Below are positions 18,555 through 27,301 of a stretch of 64,000 nucleotides of DNA, piece after piece. Below the pieces are notes generated by a model that saw only the letters and a program-made list of their open reading frames with translations, ran no database searches and was not told the origin of the DNA. The translations under genes and the position numbers were made by a program. The DNA is from Oceanicaulis sp. MMSF_3324 (GTDB lineage: Bacteria > Pseudomonadota > Alphaproteobacteria > Caulobacterales > Maricaulaceae): assembly GCF_030733545.1 (NCBI RefSeq), contig NZ_JASHIU010000004.1, positions 109,002 to 173,001 on the forward strand, written 5' to 3'. The stretch's first letter is position 1. Each line of letters starts with the position of its first letter.

Positions 18555-19207
18555 CGCCCAAGCTCTCCTTCGGTCGCCGCGTGCAGTTCGGAAAAGCGCT
18601 CCAGGAACAGGGCCTGGGCGGCTTTGACGGGCAGGGGATTGATTTCCACCTTCGCCTCGACCGGAGGACGGCCGAACAGCTTGCGCCCTTCCTCCACCGA
18701 GAAACCGGCGATCTGGACCGCCTCGTGATAGGCGCAGATCCGGTCGGCGCGCTTGATCGTGGTCTTGACCGTCTTGGGCAGTTCGGGCGGCAGGCCGTAA
18801 CGCATGTGGATCGCCCCTTCCAGCCGGGCTTCAAAGGCCTTGTAGTCATACCCCAAAGCCGCCTTGAAGGGCGAGATCATATCGCCGATCACATATTCCG
18901 CCGCATCGTGCAGCAGGGCGGCGAGCCGCCATTTGGCGGGCCAGTCCGGCTCTAGCAGGCCGCACAGCTGTTCTACGACGACCGAGTGTTCGGCCACGGA
19001 AAAGGCGTGATCGCCCATGGTCTGCCCGTTCCAGCGCGCCACCCGCGCCAGCCCCTGGGCGATGTCGTCGATCTCCACATCGAACGGGGACGGGTCCAGC
19101 AGGTCGAGCCGGCGCCCGGACAGCATGCGCTGCCAGGCGCGAGCCGGTTTTTCAGCCGCCGGTTTGCCCTCGTTTCGTGCTGACCGCGCCACTTTGTCCC
19201 GCTCCAT
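18551..19207 (-). CDS. HD-domain hydrolase (YfbR-like)
   Basis: A 218-residue cytoplasmic HD-superfamily protein. Metal-binding residues are seen in GDHAFSVAEHS (first His), LLHDAAEYVIGD (the HD pair) and the later KRADRICAYHEA aspartate. It begins with a charged tail and a MLSGRRLDLLDPSP segment that is frequent in alphaproteobacterial YfbR-like proteins. The family includes 5'-nucleotidases acting on dNMPs. The much longer open frame that extends upstream is composition-driven, so I start at ATG 19207. It is the first gene of a two-gene operon with nadQ, which hints at nucleotide or NAD-related turnover. Confidence 0.78.
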   Translation of the reverse strand: MERDKVARSARNEGKPAAEKPARAWQRMLSGRRLDLLDPSPFDVEIDDIAQGLARVARWNGQTMGDHAFSVAEHSVVVEQLCGLLEPDWPAKWRLAALLHDAAEYVIGDMISPFKAALGYDYKAFEARLEGAIHMRYGLPPELPKTVKTTIKRADRICAYHEAVQIAGFSVEEGRKLFGRPPVEAKVEINPLPVKAAQALFLERFSELHAATEGELGR

Positions 19208-19303
19208 TCGGCTTACATTCAATTCCGTCGTATCCTGAAACAGCGTAAGTTCAAGGATAGCTGCTGAAGATTTGGCGGCGCCACAACCCCTTGGGAGGAT
19301 TTG

Positions 19304-20140
19304 ATGAAGCCCGAACGCATTCTGGTCGCCCTGCAAGGCTCTGACAGCGACGTCACACCGCTCAAGGCGGCGTGCGCGCTGGCGCCGCTGTATGATGCGG
19401 ACCTCCGGGGGCTGTTCGTCGAGCCCGATCCCGCCGCCTACATGCTGTGGACGGGGCCCGGCGCCGCCGGCGCGTCCGTCGTGTCCTCCGCCATAGACAC
19501 GGTGCGTGAAGAAGCCGCCAAGGCCTGTGAGGATGCCAAGCAACGGTTTGAGGCGTCCATCAGCGAACATGACCTGACAGAGGCTGCGAGCTTCAAGCGG
19601 GTGACCGACAGCCCGTCCGAAGCCGCCGAGCAGGCGCGTCTGGTCCGCCTTCTGGTGACCTGTCCGCGCGCCGCCGCTGGGCGCGGGCCGCTGGCGGACT
19701 TCACAGCCGCCTGCATGGTCGAGGAAGGTTGCCCGATCTACGTGCCGCGCCAGGGCGCGATTCCGCCCAAGACGATCGCCGTGGCCTGGGATGGCTCCAA
19801 GGAAGCCTCCCGCGCCGCCTTCGCAGCGGCGCCCCTGTTCCGCGAGGGGGTTGAGGTGACGGTTCTGCACAGCGCCCGCAATCTTGATTATCACGACCGC
19901 GCCGCCTCCGCGCCCAATCGCCTGACGAACTGGTTGTCGGCCCGTGGCGTGAAAACCCAGACCCGGGAAATCGAAGGCAAGGGCGGTCTCGGCGACGCGC
20001 TGATTGATGCCGCGGACAAGTCCGACCTGCTGGTGGCCGGGGCGTATGGCCATTCGCGCATCGCCCAGTTTATGTTTGGCGGCGTGACGCGTGAATTGCT
20101 GACCGCCGAGCACGGCCCGTCCCTGCTGATGGCGCACTAA
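19304..20140 (+). CDS. Universal stress protein, two UspA domains
   Basis: A 278-residue protein with tandem Usp-like folds. The first (about 1-135) starts ERILVALQGS and has lost the nucleotide loop. The second (about 150-278) starts KTIAVAWDGS and keeps the ATP-binding motif GAYGHSRIAQFMFGGVTREL. Such proteins act in the cytoplasm in stress survival. The start is ATG 19304 with GGGAGGA five bases upstream. It is divergent from the HD-hydrolase/nadQ pair and 36 bp upstream of a small conserved-looking protein. Confidence 0.87.
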   Translation: MKPERILVALQGSDSDVTPLKAACALAPLYDADLRGLFVEPDPAAYMLWTGPGAAGASVVSSAIDTVREEAAKACEDAKQRFEASISEHDLTEAASFKRVTDSPSEAAEQARLVRLLVTCPRAAAGRGPLADFTAACMVEEGCPIYVPRQGAIPPKTIAVAWDGSKEASRAAFAAAPLFREGVEVTVLHSARNLDYHDRAASAPNRLTNWLSARGVKTQTREIEGKGGLGDALIDAADKSDLLVAGAYGHSRIAQFMFGGVTRELLTAEHGPSLLMAH

Positions 20141-20176
20141 TTTCCTTATCTGAAAAGACAAAGTGAGGAGGCTGGA

Positions 20177-20557
20177 ATGGCTTTGACCCGTCTGACCCTG
20201 CGGCTGAGCCGCAATCCCGAAGCCGGTTTTCCCGGCGGCGACGATTCGCGGGGCTATGTGATCACCGCGCCGCTCGACAAGGACGGCAAGCTCGATGCGG
20301 CTCTGTGGCGCGCCAACAAGAAGGCTTGCACCGTGCTCCGGTTTTCTCCGGACGAGGATGAGAAAGCCGATGGCTGGCTGACCCATCGCGGCAGCAACTG
20401 GTTCTTCCACTATGACGAGGAACAGGAAGGCCCGGACGAGCCCGTTTACAAGCTGGGCGAACACACGCTCCGACATGGTGATTACGTCACCATTCACGAG
20501 GCGGACGGTGATGATCTTGTCCACAAGATCACCGAAGCGACCGAGGTGAAGGCCTAG
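20177..20557 (+). CDS. Conserved-looking hypothetical protein
   Basis: A 126-residue acidic cytoplasmic protein with no membrane segment. Recognisable stretches are LTLRLSRNPEAGFPGGDD, YVITAPLDKDGKLDA, GWLTHRGSNWFFHYDEE and LGEHTLRHGDYVTIHE, suggesting a compact beta-rich fold. A good ribosome site (TGAGGAGG) precedes ATG 20177. It is probably co-transcribed with the universal stress protein and ends at a strong terminator. I recall similar hypotheticals in alphaproteobacteria but know no function. Confidence 0.75.
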   Translation: MALTRLTLRLSRNPEAGFPGGDDSRGYVITAPLDKDGKLDAALWRANKKACTVLRFSPDEDEKADGWLTHRGSNWFFHYDEEQEGPDEPVYKLGEHTLRHGDYVTIHEADGDDLVHKITEATEVKA

Positions 20558-20582
20558 GCAAGGCCTCCTTTGACCGGACGAC

Positions 20583-20616
20583 AAAGCCCCGGCGCCCCAG
20601 GCGTCGGGGCTTTTTG
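20583..20616 (+). terminator. Rho-independent terminator
   Basis: AAAGCCCCGGCGCC and GGCGTCGGGGCTTT arms with a short loop, followed by TTT, 26 bp after the stop of the 20177 gene. It ends the usp operon. The rest of the 217-bp gap before amtB holds no gene or sigma-54 site that I can support. Confidence 0.85.
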
Positions 20617-20774
20617 ATGGCCGGCCTGAATGGCCCTGCTCGAAAGCCGAGCAAAGGCGCCTTATTTTTTGGCGAGTGCGGTGGGCTGCATCTCAAATCA
20701 GGATCGAACGCTGACAGCCAGACCGGCTCGGGCGCAGGTTTGTCCGTGCAATCGGGCGAAGAGGAGCGCGAGAG

Positions 20775-21986
20775 ATGGATCAGGTTCAGTTTTCAGGCGG
20801 CGATGTGGCGTGGATTCTCACGGCCTGTGCGCTGGTCTTGATGATGACCTTGCCAGGGCTCGCACTGTTTTACGGCGGCATGGTGCGCCGTCAGAACGTC
20901 CTCTCCACGCTGATGCAGTCACTGGGCGCGGCCATGGTGGTCTCGCTGGTCTGGGTGATTGCAGGCTATTCCTTCGCATTCTCCGGGGACGGTCCGCTGT
21001 TTGGCGGGTTCGGGAAAGTCTTCCTGAACGGATTGTCGCTGGACAGTGAGGCGGCGGGTTTGCCCGAAGCGGTTTTCATCCTGTTCCAGATGACGTTTGC
21101 GATCATCACCGTGGCGATCATCGCCGGGGGCGCGGCTGAACGGTTGAGCTTCAAGGCCTGGATGGTGTTCGCGCCGATCTGGCTGCTGGTCGTTTATGCG
21201 CCGATCGCGCACTGGGTCTGGGGTGAAGGATTTTTATACGACGCAGGCGTTCTGGACTTCGCCGGGGGGGCCGTAGTCCATATCAACGCCGGTGTAGCGG
21301 GTCTGGTGCTGGCGCTTAAGCTGGGCCCGCGGCGCGGCTGGCCCAAAGAGGGTCAGCCGCCCCACAATCTCGTGCTGACCGTGATCGGCGCCGGCCTTCT
21401 GTGGGTGGGCTGGTTCGGTTTCAACGGCGGTTCGGCGCTGGGCGCGAATGCGCTGGCGGCCCATGCGGCACTGGTCACCCAGATCGCCGCGGCTGCGGCG
21501 GCCCTGACCTGGGCGGTGCTCGAATGGGTGCTGCGCGGCAAGCCGTCCGTGCTCGGCGCTGCGTCGGGCGCGATTGCAGGCCTTGTGGGCATTACGCCCG
21601 CGGCGGGCTTTGTGGAGCCGTACGCCGCTTTCCTGATCGGCGTGCTGACCAGCATAGTCGCCTATTGGGGCGTCACCGGTCTGAAGAAGCTGGGCAAGTA
21701 TGATGACAGCCTGGACGCCTTTGGCCTGCACGGCGTGGGCGGGTTGGCCGGCGCGATCCTGACAGGGGTGTTCGCCTCTTCCGCCATTGGCGGCACGCCC
21801 GGCGCGGTGGAAGGCAATGTCCTGCTGGTCTTCACCCAGACCTGGGGCGCGCTGGCGGCCGCCGCCTGGTGCGGCATCGCCACCTTCGTCATCCTGTGGC
21901 TCATGGAACGGGTGATGAAACTGCGCGTTGAAGAGGAAGACGAGGTGACCGGCCTCGATGTGGCGCTGCACGGGGAGAGCGCCTGA
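20775..21986 (+). CDS. amtB: Ammonium transporter
   Basis: A 403-residue Amt-family channel with about 11 membrane helices. Landmarks are LALFYGGMVRRQNVLS near the start, FQMTFAIITVAIIAGGAAER, PIAHWVWGEGF, DFAGGAVVHINAG (first pore His), WFGFNGGSALGAN and DAFGLHGVGGLAGAILTG (second pore His). The N-terminus enters the first helix almost directly, with no signal peptide like that of E. coli AmtB. No glnK/glnB gene is adjacent. The gene stands alone between two terminators. Confidence 0.95.
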   Translation: MDQVQFSGGDVAWILTACALVLMMTLPGLALFYGGMVRRQNVLSTLMQSLGAAMVVSLVWVIAGYSFAFSGDGPLFGGFGKVFLNGLSLDSEAAGLPEAVFILFQMTFAIITVAIIAGGAAERLSFKAWMVFAPIWLLVVYAPIAHWVWGEGFLYDAGVLDFAGGAVVHINAGVAGLVLALKLGPRRGWPKEGQPPHNLVLTVIGAGLLWVGWFGFNGGSALGANALAAHAALVTQIAAAAAALTWAVLEWVLRGKPSVLGAASGAIAGLVGITPAAGFVEPYAAFLIGVLTSIVAYWGVTGLKKLGKYDDSLDAFGLHGVGGLAGAILTGVFASSAIGGTPGAVEGNVLLVFTQTWGALAAAAWCGIATFVILWLMERVMKLRVEEEDEVTGLDVALHGESA

Positions 21987-22051
21987 CACAGAGTTTCGCC
22001 GGGCGGCGGTGCAAAACGCAGCCCGGCGCTACAGTTTCCTCCCTGACTGGT

Positions 22052-22087
22052 CCCGCTTCGGCTTTGCGCCGGAGCGGGTTTTTTTTT
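22052..22087 (+). terminator. Strong rho-independent terminator of amtB
   Basis: An 11-bp stem (CCCGCTTCGGC / GCCGGAGCGGG, one wobble pair) with a 5-nt loop and a run of nine T. The T-run overlaps the TAA stop of the convergent peptidase gene. Confidence 0.93.
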
Positions 22088-23147
22088 AGATCGCCAGCAG
22101 GGTCCGGACGAAGGCGGTCAACGCCTTCACCGAAGTCGTTTCTTCATTGGTGTGATAGTTATAGGTCGGCAGCTGCAGCGTGGCGCCGGCATACTGGCCC
22201 TGGCTGTCCGCGGTGATCCGCCCCAGCTCGGTCAGGCCCATGGATTTGAGCGGCAGCTCGCGCCGTGTCCGGGCGTCGTTTTCCCGGGCGATGAAGCTGT
22301 CCTTGAAGATCATGGGGGCGCCGGCCCGACTGGCGGCGGTCTCAAGGCGGCTCACCATGGCGTCATGAAAACTCGCCGTGGCGTCGCGTCGACGCAAGAT
22401 GACGGCGCCCGCCATGCAGGCCGCCGCGTCATCAAAGGGCGAGGTGTCACACACCACCAGCTCCGTGGTGGGGGCCAGACCGCCGGCCTGGGCCCAGCTC
22501 AGGAAATGACCGGCGGAGCGTCCGATCTCTTCTTCGGCGGTAACGACGATCGTGCCCTTGAGACCGAATTCAGCGGTGACGCGCAGGGCCGCCAGGGACA
22601 CCGGATTGTCCAGCTGGCCGGACACATGTCCCGATTTGTTGCGCGTCACATCGCGTGCGAAGGCGATCGGTGTTCCGCCGGGCAGAGGCGGCAAGTCGTC
22701 AATGTCGACAACCAGCCGGCGCTCATCATCAAGATAGGCGCGCTTGATCGTGCCATAGGCCAGGCGGCCGCCTGTCTTGCGATCATAGGCAAAGACATCC
22801 TCGCCCTCATACCGACGAGAAACGGTGGCGGTGAAGGCTTCGGTATGCGTCGCGTTGTCGTCGTATTTGAGGTTCTTGATCGCCTGCGCGGCATAGATGG
22901 GCTTGCCATCTTCCGCGATCACCGCGCCATGCCGGTCGGCATGGGCGAGATAGACAGGGCCGGGCTCATGCAAGGAGATGACGCACAGATTGGGAGCGCG
23001 TTCGACCTGGCAGCCCAGAGCGCCGAAATCACGGGCCAGATGATCGAGAAACGGGGTCTCGTGCCCGACCACCGAAGGGAAGTCGAGATATTCATTGGTC
23101 TTCGCCAACACGCGGGCGAAAAGCGTGTTATCGGCGGGCTGGTTCAC
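22086..23147 (-). CDS. M42/M20-like metallo-aminopeptidase
   Basis: A cytoplasmic di-zinc peptidase of the M42/M20 clan. Metal ligands fit YLAHADRHG (His, Asp), GQLDNPVSLAAL (bridging Asp), TAEEEIGRS (Glu pair), VCDTSPF (Asp) and the late YNYHTNEE (His). It would remove N-terminal residues from peptides. I favour GTG 23147, two bases after the stop of the upstream gene; an ATG at 23195 would overlap that gene by 47 bases with no better ribosome site. Coupling to a KAS III gene is unusual. Confidence 0.8.
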   Translation of the reverse strand: MNQPADNTLFARVLAKTNEYLDFPSVVGHETPFLDHLARDFGALGCQVERAPNLCVISLHEPGPVYLAHADRHGAVIAEDGKPIYAAQAIKNLKYDDNATHTEAFTATVSRRYEGEDVFAYDRKTGGRLAYGTIKRAYLDDERRLVVDIDDLPPLPGGTPIAFARDVTRNKSGHVSGQLDNPVSLAALRVTAEFGLKGTIVVTAEEEIGRSAGHFLSWAQAGGLAPTTELVVCDTSPFDDAAACMAGAVILRRRDATASFHDAMVSRLETAASRAGAPMIFKDSFIARENDARTRRELPLKSMGLTELGRITADSQGQYAGATLQLPTYNYHTNEETTSVKALTAFVRTLLAI

Positions 23148-23148
23148 C

Positions 23149-24294
23149 TCACAGACGCTCCACGAACACGGTGCCGGCGGAATATCCGGCGCCAAATGAA
23201 CAGATCACGCCTTTCTGGCCTCCGGTGAAGTCATCGGAATGCTTGTGGAAGGCGATGATGGAGCCCGCCGAGGAGGTGTTGGCGTATTCGTCGAGAATGG
23301 TGGGCGCGTCTTCGCCGCCCGCTTCGCGTCCGAACACCTTCTTGGCGATCATCAGGTTCATGTTGATATTGGCCTGGTGCAGCCAGACGCGGCGCATATC
23401 GTCCGCTTCAAGGCCCAGCTCGCCCATATGGGTACGGATCATCTCCGACACCATGGGAACGACTTCCTTGAACACCTTGCGGCCCTCCTGAACGAACAGC
23501 TTGTCGTCCTTGGGCGCGAGCAGGTCTTCCTGGCCGGCTTCGCCCGTGGGGCGCTCAGCGCGGTTCAGGAAGCCGAAATTATTGCGGATATTGTTGGAGA
23601 ACTTGGTCTTGAGCTTGGTGCCCAGAATGCGCCAGCCGCCTTCACCAAGGTCTTCGCGCTCCAGCAGGATGGCGGTGGCCACATCGCCGAAGATGAAGTG
23701 GCTGTCGCGATCACACCAGTTCAGGTGCGCCGAGCAGATTTCCGGGTTCACCACCAGAATGGCGCGGGCATGACCGGCGGCGATCTGGTCGGCGGCGGTC
23801 TGGATGCCGAAGGTGGCCGAAGAACAGGCGACATTCATATCAAAGCCGAAGCCGTCCTCGATGCCCAGCGCGTCCTGGATCTCGACGGCGACCGCCGGAT
23901 AACCGCGCTGCAGGTTGGAGGCGGCGACGATCACGCCGTCCACGTCCGCCGCGCTTTTGCCGGCGCGCTCGAGCGCGTTCTGGCACGCTTTGACGCCGAT
24001 TTCGGCCAGGATTGAGACTTCAGTGTTCTCGCGCGCCGGAATGAAGGGTTTCATGCGCTTGGTGTCCAGCACGCCCGCTTTGTCGATGACAAAGCGCGAC
24101 TTGATGCCGGACGCCTTCTCGACAAATTCGGCCGAAGACGGCGACAGGGGTTCAAGCTCGCCGGCCTCGATGGCGGCGGCATGCTCCTCATTGTACTGGG
24201 CGACGTAGGCGTTGAAACTCTCCACCAGCTCTTCATTGGAAATGGAGTTGGCGGGCGTCCACAAGCCTGTGGAACGAATAACGGCCGCGGTCAT
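23149..24294 (-). CDS. Beta-ketoacyl-ACP synthase III-type enzyme
   Basis: A 381-residue thiolase-fold condensing enzyme with the Cys-His-Asn triad of FabH: C157 in MNVACSSATFG, His in WLHQANINMN and Asn in EYANTSSAGS. It is longer than E. coli FabH (317), mainly from an inserted N-terminal helical region (about 25-60) and an internal acidic loop. It may therefore be a specialised starter synthase and not the housekeeping FabH; no fab or plsX gene is nearby. It lies directly upstream of the M42-like peptidase. Confidence 0.85.
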   Translation of the reverse strand: MTAAVIRSTGLWTPANSISNEELVESFNAYVAQYNEEHAAAIEAGELEPLSPSSAEFVEKASGIKSRFVIDKAGVLDTKRMKPFIPARENTEVSILAEIGVKACQNALERAGKSAADVDGVIVAASNLQRGYPAVAVEIQDALGIEDGFGFDMNVACSSATFGIQTAADQIAAGHARAILVVNPEICSAHLNWCDRDSHFIFGDVATAILLEREDLGEGGWRILGTKLKTKFSNNIRNNFGFLNRAERPTGEAGQEDLLAPKDDKLFVQEGRKVFKEVVPMVSEMIRTHMGELGLEADDMRRVWLHQANINMNLMIAKKVFGREAGGEDAPTILDEYANTSSAGSIIAFHKHSDDFTGGQKGVICSFGAGYSAGTVFVERL

Positions 24295-24385
24295 GAAAGG
24301 CTCCGACGCAAGATTCTAGCACTTTAGGGGGCGCAACTTAGCCGCACCTGCGTCGCAGCGCCAACCGCTTCCACGCAGCAAAGCG

Positions 24386-24952
24386 CTATTTTGTAACTTG
24401 GCTATGGCGATGGCAGCCGATCAGATGGTCATTGACCATGCCGACAGCTTCCATGAAGGCATAGACGATGACCGGTCCGCAAAACTTAAAGCCCCGCTTT
24501 TTCAGATCTTTCGCGATTGTCTGGCTGAGCTCGGTCTGGGTCGGAACCTCGGCCTGGCTGGCATAGCGGTTCACCAGGGGCGCGCCGTCCATGTAGCCCC
24601 ACAGATAATCGGAAAAATCCTCGCCGCGCTCGGCCATGTCGAGATAGGCCTGCGCATTGCCAATGGCGGCGCTGATCTTGGCGCGGGAGCGGATAATGCC
24701 GCGATTGGCGAGAAGGCGCTCCATGTCGGCGTCGTCGTAACGGGCGATCCGTTCGGGATCGAACCCGTCAAAAGCGTCACGCAGCGTGTCGCGTTTGCGC
24801 AGGATGGTGATCCAGGCGAGCCCGGCCTGAAACCCGTCCAGGATCAGCTTTTCCCATAACGCCCGCGAATCCCATTCGGGCACGCCCCATTCGGTGTCGT
24901 GATAGGCGACATAGAGCGGATCGGTTCCGCACCAGGGGCAGCGCTCGGTCAT
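24386..24952 (-). CDS. tag: DNA-3-methyladenine glycosylase I
   Basis: Base-excision repair enzyme of 188 residues that removes 3-methyladenine from alkylated DNA. The zinc-snap residues are visible: Cys and His near the N-terminus (RCPWCG, YHDTEWG) and His/Cys near the C-terminus (DHLIGCHRH). The core LDGFQAGLAWITIL and FCGPVIVYAFMEAVGMVNDH blocks are typical. It is 19 bp upstream of ygfZ on the same strand, if the latter starts downstream as proposed. Confidence 0.95.
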   Translation of the reverse strand: MTERCPWCGTDPLYVAYHDTEWGVPEWDSRALWEKLILDGFQAGLAWITILRKRDTLRDAFDGFDPERIARYDDADMERLLANRGIIRSRAKISAAIGNAQAYLDMAERGEDFSDYLWGYMDGAPLVNRYASQAEVPTQTELSQTIAKDLKKRGFKFCGPVIVYAFMEAVGMVNDHLIGCHRHSQVTK

Positions 24953-24971
24953 GGGAGTCCTTCCGTTGCGC

Positions 24972-25802
24972 TTACAGGCTGTGGAGGGTGTCGGACAGAC
25001 TGACCGGCGCGTCGTTCGCCGTCAGGGCGTCGCCCGCGTCCAGCCCGTCCTTGAGCCGGTCGATGCGCAATCGCGCCAGGGCGTCCAGGCCGGCTGTGCT
25101 GGTGATCGCGCCCAGGGCGGTGCCGCCGACGGACACCGGGTCGCCCGTGCTCAAAGGCGTCTCGGCCTTCAGCCGCACCGTGCGCTTTCTGACGCCGCCC
25201 TTGCGATGCATCCGGCTGGCGACTTCCTGGCCGACAAAGCAGCCCTTCTTGTAATTGATGCCCGATAGCAGGTCATGGTTCACATCGGTGGAGAAGACCT
25301 CGGACGGTCCGTAATCCGGGCCCATTTCGGGTGCGCCCGCCTGGATGCGGGCGGCGTGATAGGCGTCGACATCGCTGTCGGGACCGCCCGCGGGGGCAAT
25401 CGCGCGCCAGCCAATCTCGGCATTGCGTGGATCGGGCGCGGCGCTCAACGCCACCGTGCGCAGCTCCTCAACCGGTTCACCCGCGGCCGCGATCACGCTG
25501 AGATCGTCGCGCAGGGTGATCGTGGCCTCCGCGCGCATGCGGTACAGCGTGAACCGTTTGAGCAGGGCGTCCGCCTCGCTCGCCGGCACGTCAAAGAGCA
25601 GGCCCGCTTCGTCATCATCATAGATGAAGAGGTCGGCGAGCACCTTGCCCTGGGGCGTGAGCAGGGCGGAGAACATCGCCGCGCCCGGTTTCACGCCTTC
25701 GGGCCCCTGGGTCAGGACGCGCTGGAGAAAGCCATGCGCCTCAGAGCCTGTAATGGCGATGACGGCGCGGTCGGGCAGGGTGGTGAGATAAGGCTGGGTC
25801 AT
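24972..25802 (-). CDS. ygfZ: Folate-binding YgfZ-type Fe-S cluster maintenance protein
   Basis: A 276-residue GcvT-like protein. The diagnostic YgfZ motif is KKGCFVGQEV (usual form K-G-C-Y-x-G-Q-E), preceded by DLLSGINY. YgfZ binds tetrahydrofolate and supports repair or assembly of certain Fe-S enzymes such as MiaB. I chose ATG 25802, which gives the usual N-terminus (a short tail, then VIAITGSEAHGFLQ). An upstream start adds 23 unrelated residues that run into the intergenic region. Its order after tag and divergence from a GT9 gene carry no clear functional message. Confidence 0.9.
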   Translation of the reverse strand: MTQPYLTTLPDRAVIAITGSEAHGFLQRVLTQGPEGVKPGAAMFSALLTPQGKVLADLFIYDDDEAGLLFDVPASEADALLKRFTLYRMRAEATITLRDDLSVIAAAGEPVEELRTVALSAAPDPRNAEIGWRAIAPAGGPDSDVDAYHAARIQAGAPEMGPDYGPSEVFSTDVNHDLLSGINYKKGCFVGQEVASRMHRKGGVRKRTVRLKAETPLSTGDPVSVGGTALGAITSTAGLDALARLRIDRLKDGLDAGDALTANDAPVSLSDTLHSL

Positions 25803-25893
25803 TCCCGATAGATGGGGGTGAAGCGGGCGCGCGATCAAGTGGGCGCGCTTCAGACTGGCGCCCGGCGTCATGTCAGGCTAAGTGCGTGCTTCC

Positions 25894-26856
25894 ATGACGC
25901 GCATCCTTTTCATCACCGCCACCCGCATCGGCGACGCCATCATGAATATGGGCGTGCTGGATCATCTGATCTCGCACAATCCCGACGCGCGCATCACGGT
26001 GGGTTGCGGCCCGCTGGCGGCGCCGCTGTTCCGCGCGATCCCGCAGGTGGAGCGCGTGATCGTCATGAAAAAGCAAAAGGGCGGCGGGCACTGGCTCAAG
26101 CTCTGGCGTGAAAGCGTCGGCCATCGCTGGGATATGGTGGTGGATTTGCGCGGCTCGCTGACCAGCTGGTTCCTCTGGGCGAGACAGCGCTTCGTCAAGC
26201 GCCCGAACCCCAAGGCCGGCGTGAGGCACAGAGTCGAGGAAGCGGCCGCGGCGCTGCGTCTGGAGACCACGCCGGGCACGCGGCTCTGGCTCGATGCTCC
26301 GGGCCAGGCGCGCGCGGATCGGGAATTGCCTCAAGATCAGACCGTGCTGGCCCTGTCGCCGGCGGCGTCGGCCGTGTTCAAGGAATGGGCGCCCGAGCGG
26401 TTTTCAGAGCTGGCCTTGCGCCTGACGGCGGAGGACGGGCTGCTTCCCGGCGCCGCCATCGCGATTTTCGGCGGTCCGGGCGATGAAGCGCGGGCGGATG
26501 CGGTGAAATCCGGGATCGAGGGGCGCACCGTCATCGATCTGACCGGCCAGCTGGATCTGGTGGAAGCGGCGGCCTGCCTCAAGCGTGCGGCGCTGTTTGT
26601 CGGCAATGATAGCGGGCTGATGCATATGGCCGCTGCCGTCGGCACGCCGACGCTGGGTCTCTTTGGTCCGACCGATGAACGTCTGTATGCGCCCTGGGGC
26701 GAGCTGGCCCGGATTGTCCGCGCCGGTGATCGGTATGACGAACGCGAGCGCCGGGCGCTGGCCGACACCTCGCGCGAATCCCTGATGGGCGCCTTGCAGG
26801 TGGATGCGGTGGAACGCGCCGCCCGGGACTTGATGACGGACGCGCAAACGCTCTGA
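25894..26856 (+). CDS. Glycosyltransferase family 9 (heptosyltransferase-like)
   Basis: A 320-residue GT-B glycosyltransferase. The N-terminal domain opens with RILFITATRIGDAIMNMGVL, the acceptor-side motif of ADP-heptose:LPS heptosyltransferases. The C-terminal domain holds VGNDSGLMHMAAAVGTPTLGLFGPTDERLYAPWG, the nucleotide-sugar site. It should act on lipid A-core at the cytoplasmic face of the inner membrane. The true acceptor and sugar are unknown. ATG 25894 is preferred to a GTG four codons upstream. Confidence 0.88.
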   Translation: MTRILFITATRIGDAIMNMGVLDHLISHNPDARITVGCGPLAAPLFRAIPQVERVIVMKKQKGGGHWLKLWRESVGHRWDMVVDLRGSLTSWFLWARQRFVKRPNPKAGVRHRVEEAAAALRLETTPGTRLWLDAPGQARADRELPQDQTVLALSPAASAVFKEWAPERFSELALRLTAEDGLLPGAAIAIFGGPGDEARADAVKSGIEGRTVIDLTGQLDLVEAAACLKRAALFVGNDSGLMHMAAAVGTPTLGLFGPTDERLYAPWGELARIVRAGDRYDERERRALADTSRESLMGALQVDAVERAARDLMTDAQTL

Positions 26857-26857
26857 G

Positions 26858-27250
26858 CTATTGCAGATAGGTGCGCCGCAGCTGCTCGCTCAGGGCTTCG
26901 CCTTCGGCGGCGAGACTTTGACGCACCATCTCCTCTTCCGCTCCGCACCGCGGATTGCGGCGCTCCTGGATGCGGAACCCCTCATTGAAGCGGTCCACCA
27001 GACGCTGGCGATAACCGCCGCGCGTAGGCGCTTCATGGTCGAGCAGTTCGACCATGGCGTCGCGCCAGTCCTGGGACTGGCGGCCTTTGCAGGCGAAGTC
27101 GAGATAATGCATTTCGCCCATGACCCGGGCGAGGGATTCCACCGGATAGGGATCCTGATAGCCCGGCGGACGCACGACTTTCTGCGCCGCCGCCATCGGG
27201 GCGAGCGTGAGCATCAGCCCCAGCACCAGACAAAGCGTTCTCATCACCAT
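26858..27250 (-). CDS. TIGR02301 family periplasmic protein
   Basis: A 130-residue protein with a cleavable signal peptide (hydrophobic 4-20, cut after about APMAAA). The mature part carries the TIGR02301-type features: PYPVESLARVMGEMHYLDFAC, WRDAMVELLDHEAP and RLVDRFNEGFR, with two conserved cysteines that could form a disulfide. The family is restricted to alphaproteobacteria and its function is unknown. It is convergent with the GT9 gene (one base between stops). Confidence 0.8.
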   Translation of the reverse strand: MVMRTLCLVLGLMLTLAPMAAAQKVVRPPGYQDPYPVESLARVMGEMHYLDFACKGRQSQDWRDAMVELLDHEAPTRGGYRQRLVDRFNEGFRIQERRNPRCGAEEEMVRQSLAAEGEALSEQLRRTYLQ

Positions 27251-27301
27251 AAGCTGTTCCTGTACGCGGAACGGGGCGAATTCAAGGCCGAAGCGCTCAG
27301 A

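Noticed and set aside
19208..20584. Long N-terminal extension of the HD-hydrolase reading frame
   Set aside because: The extension is antisense to the universal stress protein and the 20177 gene. Only the part from ATG 19207 shows a family match.
20660..20700. Sigma-54 promoter upstream of amtB
   Set aside because: The best TGGC...TGC candidate has the GG and GC elements 12 bp apart, not the required 10.
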